Shown here: one piece after another, positions 54,165 through 64,000 of the stretch
How the letters are laid out: the number at the start of each line of letters is the position of its first letter
Position numbering within the stretch: position 1 is the stretch's first letter
Notes under the pieces: model-generated
Seen by the model: only the letters and a program-made list of their open reading frames with translations
Databases searched by the model: none
Told to the model about the DNA's origin: nothing
Position numbers and translations under genes: made by a program
Source: Unio delphinus
Taxonomy: Eukaryota > Mollusca > Bivalvia > Unionida > Unionidae
Direction of reading: 5' to 3'
Assembly: GCA_029339505.1 (NCBI GenBank)
Contig: JAQISU010000346.1
Coordinates: forward strand, 302,501 to 366,500
DNA: 64,000 nucleotides

Positions 54165-54553
54165 TTTTTGAGTCATTTAGCTACAATATCTGCAGTGTGG
54201 CAGTTTATAGTGAAGTCTAGCACTGGGGTATCATGCTGCAGACAGCATGATGTCCCACCCAGTCACATTATCCTGACACCAGACTGAGTGTCTAGTGAGG
54301 CAGCTGTTAGTACCATTTTTGTCTTCTATGTGACTATCAGGGTTTGAACCTGTGACCTCCCGCATCCGATGTGTATGCTCTAACCCAGGGGATGTCAACC
54401 TACATCCTGAAGGGCAGCCTAAAATCTCTATTTTAACTGTTACTCTCTTACTGGTGGCATGTCTTCTTCATTTTGTAATTAATCTGGTAAAAAATGGCAT
54501 GGCAATGTAAACTAGGTTGCCAACCCCTGTTCTAACCATTAGGCCACTCAGAT
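54165..54553 (-). mobile_element. tRNA-headed SINE family 2, interrupted by a MITE
   Basis: The minus strand starts near 54553 with box A (GAGTGGCCTAATGGTTAGAA). It is interrupted by the MITE at 54386-54529, then continues with box B (GGTTCAAACCC, about 54345) and the body shared with 24500-24640. It sits inside a 37-bp minisatellite. Confidence 0.8.
54386..54529. mobile_element. hAT-type MITE, 144 bp
   Basis: The terminal inverted repeats CAGGGGATGTCAACC / GGTTGCCAACCCCTG are typical of hAT elements. An 8-bp target duplication, CTCTAACC at 54378-54385 and TTCTAACC at 54530-54537, matches at seven of eight bases. There is no coding capacity. Inserted between box A and box B of the SINE. Confidence 0.85.
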
Positions 54554-55700
54554 TGTAGTACATATATATGGTACAGCATAAACCCAGATTGTAGTACATG
54601 TATATTGGTACATCATGGACCCAGATTGTAGTACATGTATATTGGTACAGCATAGACCCAGATTGTAGTACATATATATTGGTACAGCATAGACCCAGAT
54701 TGTAGTACATATATATTGGTACAGCATAGACCCAGATTGTAGTACATGTATATTGGTACAGCATGGACCCAGATTGTAGTACATATGTATTGGTACAGCA
54801 TGGACCCAGATTGTAGTACATATATATTGGTACAGCATAGACCCAGATTGTAGTACATGTATATTGGTACATCATGGATCCAGATTGTAGTACATGTATA
54901 TTGGTACAGCATGGACCCAGATTGTAGTACATATATATTGGTACAGCATGGACCCAGATTGTAGTACATATGTATTGGTACAGCATAGACCCAGATTGTA
55001 GTACATATATATTGGTACAGCATGGATCCAGATTGTAGTTCATATATATTTATACAGCATAGACCCAGATTGTAGTTAATATATATTGGTTCATCATGGA
55101 CCCAGACTGTAGTACATATATATTGGTACATCATGGACCCAGATTGTAGTACATATATATTGGTACATCATGGACCCAGACTGTAGTACATATATATTTG
55201 TACAGCATAGACCCAGATTGTAGTACATATATATTGGTACATCATGGACCAAGATTGTAGTACATATATATTTGTACAGCATAGACCCATATTGTAGTAC
55301 ATATATATTGGTACAGCATGGACCCAGATTGTAGTACATATGTATTGGTACAACATGGACCCAGATTGTAGTACATATGTATTGGTACAGCATAGACCCA
55401 GATTGTAGTACATATATATTGGTACAGCATAGACCCAGATTGTAGTTCATATATATTGGTACAGCATAGACCCAGATTGTAGTACATATATATTGGTACA
55501 ACATGGACCCAGATTGTAGTACATATGTATTGGTACAGCATGGACCCAGATTGTAGTACATATATATTGGTACATCATGGACCCAGATTGTAGTACATAT
55601 ATATTTTTGTACAGCATAGACCCAGATTGTAGTACATATATATTGGTACAGCATAGACCCAGATTGTAGTACATATATATTTTTGTACTGCATGGACCCA
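54554..55700. repeat. 37-bp minisatellite, main array
   Basis: About 31 copies of a unit containing TACAGCATAGACCCAGATTG. As 37 is not a multiple of three and the unit lacks minus-strand stops, long open frames appear in all minus-strand frames. They are not genes. Confidence 0.97.
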
Positions 55701-55980
55701 GATATGGCATCACATAATTAGCCTGTATATTGCTTTCACATTTAGCAACAACCGGTGTATCCCCTAGGGGTGCAAGACTGAGAGTCAAAAACCTCCTTGG
55801 TGTCAAAACTGGCAGTCAGACTGACTAATAAACAAACTTTGGTATCAAATGTTGGGGTCTCTGAAGCACAGATGAGGTTCAAGGGAAACACTGAACAATC
55901 AACTGCAAACGGCATAAAACATAATGCAGTGTTCTGACCACTGAGTCACACTGCCTGCCCAGTTGGTTAGACTTTATCCA

Positions 55981-56231
55981 GGCGCCCTGAGTGGCCAAGT
56001 GGTCTAAAGCGCTTTTTGTTATGGATCACTGCCATCTCACCTCAATCTGCGTGGGTTCGAGTCTAAAAATCGGCCAATGTGGATATGTGACAAAGCTTGC
56101 TGGTAGCTTCTTGTTGGTCGGGGGTTCTTTCTGGGGGTTTTCCCAGTTTCTTCCTCCGCTATTAATACTGGCCGCCATGTATAGCCTATCGTGTGCTGAA
56201 AAATGGCGTTAAACCCTACAACAACAACAAC
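55981..56231 (+). mobile_element. Complete tRNA-derived SINE family 1
   Basis: Head with box A (GAGTGGCCAAGTGGTCTAAA) and box B (GGGTTCGAGTC), conserved body (ACTGGCCGCCATGTATAGCC) and a (CAA)n-type 3' tail. It is flanked by a perfect 10-bp target duplication ACTTTATCCA (55971-55980 and 56232-56241). Same family as 15905-16012 and 50100-50262. Confidence 0.9.
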
Positions 56232-56241
56232 ACTTTATCCA

Positions 56242-56880
56242 TGGGTCATAGCCGTCTCAATTAATTGACTTTTACTTCCATCTTGAATAGGGCATTTTGG
56301 TTAAAATGGGGAGAATTTAGTATAGACAATTCAAAATGTGTGATTGTTCAGCAGTTCTTTAAAATATTTATTTTTTGCATATTTTCATGCAAGATGATTA
56401 AATAGAGTGAAATAATCTTAAAATTGGACAAACAATTATTAAAACATTTCTTATCTGGATTTAACTAACTATTGTTATATATAAAAAAATTGCATCCTTA
56501 AAAAATAGGATAGTTAAAAATTCTGTAGTTGAATTCATCTTTTCATATGCTTATAAAGACGCAATATTGAACAAAATAATGATTTTATTGCGATGGAACA
56601 GGTCTGAGGCATATTTTGCTTCCAAATGATCTTCAAAATTTAGTTTTGCACTCGTTTTTATCAAGGGGCATTGGTGAATTTTATTAAGGAATTCTGTTGA
56701 TAGCAATTCAGTGGATGTGATTCTACAAAATTAGCACCAAACTTTACCACTGGGCATAAAACATTTTGTAGCTTTGTACCTACTTCTTTGAAAGGAAAAT
56801 CGACTAAAAAATTGACATTTATTTTGATTATCAATTCATTGTGTTCACAAAAAATTGGGCGAGATGAATGTTGTGAATTC
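56242..56880. other. Noncoding, nothing recognised
   Basis: AT-rich DNA without recognisable coding or repeats. Confidence 0.4.
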
Positions 56881-56889
56881 AAGGCAAGG

Positions 56890-57290
56890 TGAAGTGAACT
56901 TGCCTTTTCCAAGTGTATTTAGGCAACATGACAGACTGAAAAGTGGCTTGTCTTTTCTGAGTGTGTTTATGCAACATAACAGACTGAAGAGTGACTTGCT
57001 TTTTCTGAGTGTAGTTAGGCAACATGACAGACTGAAGAGTGACTTGTCTTTTCTCAGTGTAGTTAGGCAACATGACAGACTGAAGAATGACTTGTCTTTT
57101 CTCAGTGTAATTAGGCAACATGACAGACTGAAGAATGACTTGTCTTTTCTCAGTGTAGTTAGGCAACATGACAGACTGAAGAATGACTTGTCTTTTCTCA
57201 GTGTAGTTAGGCAACATGACAGATTGAAGAGTGACTTGTCTTTTTCTCAGTGTAGTTAGGCAACATGACAGACTGAAGAGTGACTGTTTC
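56890..57290. repeat. Minisatellite, 48-bp unit
   Basis: Eight copies containing GGCAACATGACAGACTGAAG. The unit length is divisible by three, so both strands show open frames of more than 130 codons without being genes. Confidence 0.95.
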
Positions 57291-58855
57291 AACAAAATCT
57301 TATGCATGTTTGGATTCTGCTTGTACGTTAAAAAATCAGATGCGTAGTCATGTCACATAGTTTTCGACAATGTATTAAACTAATTCTTCCTTTTTTATAA
57401 AGGATTTTAGATTTGATTTCCTTTTGATGAATTTGTACATCATCTATTAGATTTTAGATGATGATAGATTTCCTTTCATTTGGAATGATTCATCTCAGAA
57501 AGATTCTAGCAATTTGTTACTAGAGCTTTGGTGCAGAACTTCTATGTAACACTTTTATTAAATAGCTTGAATTGTGCTGATGTGCTGTTAAAAGCTATGG
57601 ATACATATACGTTAGAAATAGGATAGATCTGGTACTAACAGGAATGTACAAGTGTAGGTCAAGTAGCTCTACCTTAGTCATTATCACCTTAAATACCATT
57701 CCCTGGTCTCAAAATGTTATCTTTCCACTTAATGACAGAATGCTGTGCTAATATTTGCAAGAAAGTTTTTACGTTGGATGTAAAGGAAGGTTATTAGCAC
57801 AACGTTTGTAGACATATTTGAAAATTATCCCCCCCCCCCACTTATACTGACAGATTTAAATAGAATTTTAGTATGTCTCCATGAAAGTTTGGGCACTATT
57901 TGATACATATTAGAATGACAGGTATTTAGAAATTTATCAATTTCTTTATAGATTTTAAAGAGTGATATAGTGGCAATAAAGTTCAGGTACTATTTACGGA
58001 AGATTGTTTGTGAAATATTCAAAATAATGGATATTTCTACTTAAGCTAAAGGTCCAAAACAATTCAAAACTCACAGAAGCATTGTAATGGGTAGCAAGCA
58101 CTTTCTTTAGCTGCTGCAGGTTGAATGGCCGTCCCACAAATCAAATACTGCTGTCATAATTCTCTCCAATTTTTCTTTTTAGAATGAAAAAGAAACAAAA
58201 TAAAAAGCCTTTTATTTTAGATTTTGCCAGTTCGGAATAAAACCATACAACAAATAAAATTCACCACAAATTTCTCACATACATGAAATGGACAAACACA
58301 GATTGATCCCTGGCAAGGATCACAAAGAATGACCAAAACAGGAAACAGCAACTTTAGGTGTGATGTCTGATGGTTGGAGTACAGTCCAGATTTTTTAAAA
58401 TAAAATTTAGGGAACAGAAATTGAAACAAGTACAACACCATCATAAGAAAGAGGAACCCTAATTAAAAATATACCTTCAATAAATTTTTGGATCAAAATT
58501 CTTTTTTAGCTTTTGAAAAATACCCACATTTACAGATCTGATGGGACACATAAATATATAACATTTTTTAATTTTCAGGCCAAAGGGGGTCACCTCAAAG
58601 GCCTTCTCATTTATCATAGCTAGAGGTTTCAAAAGTGTCCACAGATAACAAAAGTAAGGGTCAATGAATAGAACAAGAAATAGATCCCTGTCACTATTTG
58701 TCCATAAAATAATAGCTAATGAGTTATTAAAATGTGAAAACATTTGCATTGAAGGAAGACCTAAGATAATATAATGCTTTAATCAGATGCACAAAGTAAA
58801 GCATATGTTAAATAAGTTTTCCTCAATCAAGTCCATTTGGTTAATATAATGCAAG
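57291..58855. other. Noncoding, nothing recognised
   Basis: AT-rich DNA; no exon or element identified. Confidence 0.4.
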
Positions 58856-58866
58856 TTGTATAGATT

Positions 58867-59578
58867 ACAAACACCATAGGTCTTCGAGTCAACATAGGGA
58901 AGACAAAGGTCTTGAGGAAGAACACTAGAGTGGGCAACCCAATCACCATCAATGACCAGCCCCTGCAAGAACTAGATGATTTCACGTACCTGGGCAGTAA
59001 GGTCGCCACGGATGGAGATTGCACAAGGGAAGTCGTCACAAGAATCAGCAAGGCCAATCAGACATTCGCAATGCTGAGGCCCATCTGGAGGACAAGAAAC
59101 CTCAGCATCCGCACGAAGATCCATATCTTCAAGAGCAACGTGTTGAGCGTCCTTTTGTACGGTTCAGAGTGTTGGAAGTCCACTGCGAACATAGAACACA
59201 AGCTCGAAGTCTTCTAAACCAAGTGCCTGCGATAGATCATGAGTATCTTCTGGCCAAACATCTCAAACGAGGAACTCCAGCACAGAGCGGGTGCAAGTAC
59301 CATCTCTGAGATCATTGCAACTCTGCGATGGAGATTGCTCGGCCACGTCTGCAGAATGCCCCCTGACTCACTACCAAGGGTGGGACTGAGATGGACCCCA
59401 CAGGGGAAAAGGAACCATGGCAGACCCAAAGAGACCTGGCAACGAACCGTGGAGAGAGACCTTAAGACCAGAGGCCTCACCCTGCAGACCACCCAGCAAA
59501 AGTTGCAGACAGACCGAAATGGTGCTCCCTTGCTGTTGCCTCAAGCACCAGATGGCACAGAGAGGATTGATTGATAGA
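58867..59578 (+). mobile_element. 5'-truncated RTE-like LINE
   Basis: GC-rich island encoding the C-terminal part of a non-LTR reverse transcriptase: DDFTYLGSKVATDGDCTREV, then LLYGSECWKSTANIEHKLEV, and in another frame LRWRLLGHVCRMPPDSLPR and GRPKETWQRTVERDLKTRGL. It ends in short GATT repeats. An 11-bp target duplication TTGTATAGATT flanks it (58856-58866 and 59579-59589). 5' truncation is typical of LINE insertion. The frames are broken once near 59215. Confidence 0.9.
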
Positions 59579-59589
59579 TTGTATAGATT

Positions 59590-60840
59590 TTGTTGACTTT
59601 ATCATTTTCTTTCATTGTAAATGCGATTATTAAAATTGTATTAGAAATTTTATTTTTAGTTATTTTATAACAGACAGAAGTTGCAGCCAAGTCTTTCTGT
59701 ATCTAGATAAACCCTTATAAATAGTGATGTCATAGTACTATAATGTCATTTTAAAATGTTTAATAAGCATTGATTTTACAAAAATGGACTACATGTATCT
59801 TAACAATATCTAAGAATTTTTTTAATTTTTGATATGCCATCCATCATGGTTTTCTCAGACATGCATGATTGTGCAAATCCCTATGCAGATGCATAATAAT
59901 AATGGTTGGAGGGAGATGACTAGTTGGGGCAGTAGCCCCGGATGCCTGAGGCCTTGTAGTGCCAAAACCATGGGTGCCAGAAGAACTGGGGTGTCAAAAC
60001 CCCCTTGGGATTCAAAGTCTCCCTAGGTGCCATTTACACTTAGTAAGCCACTAACCCCTTAATATTTAATGAGTCACCCCCCCCCCCATCACTGACAAAA
60101 AATAATTATTGAGTGCAGGAAAATTGCACACAGTTGATTGGCCATGAGCATAATAGAGCCTGTATGATTCATTTATATTAACAAAGTAAGATCTTATTAT
60201 ATAAGCCAGAATCAAGTGCTTAGTTAGTGACTTTTTGTACTTAAACATCCAGGTGCTTTCTTTGATTATTGGCTTATTATAAGAATCTTACAAACTTCAG
60301 TTTCGCAGTAGTGTGCATGAAGTGTTTGGTAGTTACATGAAGTATTTGGTGGTAAAATGGAGTATTTGGTGGTACATGTAACATGAAATATTTGATGGTA
60401 ACTAATTTAATGTTGTCTCACAGTTACCTCCCTTGTGTCTCTGGTCTTTATTTAAAATGGGTGATACGATTTTAAACTTGTTAAATGTATGTGTACATTC
60501 AACAGTAGAAAAGAACCAGCACAAAAGTAATTTTTTGTAGCATTTTCAATCAAGTTAAGCATATAGACACTTGAGTTGAAGAAGTTTGTCATTACTTCCT
60601 AATAAATTATTATCTTTGTACATGTAAATCTTTTATGTATGCTTGTACAGGAAACTAAGGATCAGTTTTCATTTTCTTTTAGAAAACAGCAGAAATGAAA
60701 ATGTGTAGGAAGACCCTACCATATCAAAATGTTTCTTTTTTATAGAAATTGAAAACAAATGTATTTACCATTATCAAAAACTCTCGAGTCTTGGCTTTAT
60801 TTGTTTCTGTAATAAATATTCATTTTCCCCTAATGTTTTC
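59590..60840. other. Noncoding, nothing recognised
   Basis: No supported feature other than short homopolymers and a poly-C run near 60077-60087. Confidence 0.4.
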
Positions 60841-60842
60841 TA

Positions 60843-61215
60843 AAAGGTGAAAAAGAGAGTTTCTATATATTTCCACCAATAAATTTAAAATATTTATCAA
60901 TGAAGTAGTGAAGAAAGATCACATAATCTGTGGGTGAGAAAAAGAGTCGCTATATGTTTCCACTGATCAGTTTAAAGTACCGGTATTTATAATTGAAGTA
61001 ATAAAGAAAGATAATGTATTCTATAGGTGAGAAAAAGAGTCGCTACATATTTCCATCAATGAGTTTAAAGTATTTATAATTGAAGTAATAAATATCATGT
61101 ATTATATATAGGTGAGAAAAAGAGTTGCTATATATTTCCATAGATGAGTTTGAAGTATTTATAATTGAAGTAATAAAGATCATGTATTATATATAGGTGA
61201 GAAAAAAAGTTGCTG
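60843..61215. repeat. Minisatellite, about 80-bp unit
   Basis: About five diverged copies containing GGTGAGAAAAAGAGTCGCTA and TTTATAATTGAAGTAATAAA. Confidence 0.85.
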
Positions 61216-61317
61216 TATTATTTCCAGATATGGACACATTATCATGCACTTAACGAAAGATATTACGATTGTGATAACAATTACGTAGCATTGTCATGTC
61301 GTTGATTTGAAGCATTG

Positions 61318-61565
61318 GTAATTTATGTCACATTAATGTTTTTGTCACATTAATTTATGTCACATTAATGTTTTAGTTACATTAATTTATGTCACATTAA
61401 TTTTTGTCACATTAATTTTTGTTGCATTAATTTGTCACATTAATGTTTTTGTCACATTAATTTATGTCACATTAATTTTTGTCACATTAATTTATGTCAC
61501 ATTAATTTTTGTCACATTAATTTATGTCACATTAATTTTTGTCACATTAATTTATGTCACATTAA
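61318..61565. repeat. Short tandem repeat, 16-17 bp unit
   Basis: Many copies of TGTCACATTAATTTNT, about 15 in all. Confidence 0.93.
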
Positions 61566-63574
<2,009 letters not shown>

Positions 63575-64000
63575 CATCTTAAGCAATGCCATCTACTGAA
63601 AGTGAAAGTGTCCTTTTTAAGAAGGTGTCTGCTTAATATAGGGTTATTCCTGAAGCAATATTGTGAAAGGTATCTTGAAATGTTGGCTGTTTAAGAAAGG
63701 TTATTGTATAATTGAGATGACCTTTCAGACAGGTTTTGCTGGATAGAAAGGTAACTACTAACTGTATGCATTTGTAAACATGTAAATTTCTCCCAGTGGA
63801 GCAAATCTGCCTTTTTTTTTTGTCGGTGTTAACACTTTATCCAAGTCATTGCAAAGCCATGGGAGCTTTCACAACAACATGCTGAGGCAGCCGATTTGAT
63901 AAGTCCGACACCCTACCATCTGAACTACAGAACTTTTGTAACAGATCAACTAAAAGTTTACAGAGAATTTACACGTGTATTTATTATCAAGAAATATTCT

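Noticed and set aside
54554..55700. Regular 37-bp repeats resembling a CRISPR array
   Set aside because: Repeats are directly abutting with no spacers, in a eukaryotic genome, and no cas genes are present.
54468..55806. Several minus-strand open frames of 80-199 codons
   Set aside because: They are translations of the 37-bp minisatellite in different frames; no independent protein signal.
56855..57307. Open frames of 134 and 142 codons on both strands
   Set aside because: Both come from a 48-bp tandem repeat; simultaneous openness on both strands argues against coding.

Overview
This is a eukaryotic, almost certainly metazoan, genome window: AT-rich, intron-containing, and full of microsatellites, minisatellites, tRNA-derived SINEs, LINE fragments and virus-like DNA transposons. 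An opsin gene with spliced exons, an RTE-like LINE and several generations of Polinton/Maverick DNA suggest a marine invertebrate, probably a lophotrochozoan such as a mollusc. The species cannot be fixed from the sequence alone.

Layout. About 0.3-2.65 kb is a decayed Polinton (protease, pX-like and major-capsid remnants, minus strand). Positions 3280-8804 hold three exons of an opsin on the plus strand (TM3; TM4-TM5; TM6-TM7 with the retinal-binding lysine); its first exons lie upstream of the window or are lost. About 10.0-11.1 kb is a dead Ty3/gypsy pol, 11.4-12.85 kb a dead Maverick DNA polymerase of a different lineage, and 16.8-18.5 kb a dead LINE reverse transcriptase. About 19.0-22.4 kb is a second, rearranged Polinton remnant (membrane protein, penton, helicase, integrase and PLA2 pieces).

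The centrepiece is a structurally complete Polinton (polintovirus/adintovirus-like element), 25161-40634 (15,474 bp), with about 220-bp terminal inverted repeats and an apparent AAGAC target duplication. Its order is: FtsK/HerA-type packaging ATPase (-), zinc ribbon and phospholipase A2 (+), retroviral-type integrase (+), a large B-family DNA polymerase fused to an SF1 helicase (-), a zinc-finger protein, a NUMOD4/HNH endonuclease, an unknown protein, a 1-kb noncoding repeat block, then a plus-strand virion block: an unknown conserved protein, a small basic/hydrophobic protein, the double-jelly-roll major capsid protein, a pX-like protein, an adenain-like protease, a coiled-coil/beta protein, a membrane-hairpin protein and a penton-like minor capsid protein. 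Integration, replication and virion-assembly modules are all present. Nearly all frame breaks sit at mononucleotide runs, and I saw no in-frame nonsense substitutions in the parts I read closely. The element is therefore either very young or the breaks are assembly errors. Two candidate promoter/leader signals recur at its start codons: TTATGTATA at four genes, and an identical 36-bp leader at two genes.

Downstream, 42165-43205 is the first coding exon of a coiled-coil protein with a clean splice donor. The rest (43.2-64 kb) is intron or intergenic DNA made largely of minisatellites (41, 52, 42, 34, 37 and 48 bp units), two SINE families, a hAT-type MITE nested in a SINE nested in a minisatellite, and a GC-rich 5'-truncated LINE with an 11-bp target duplication.
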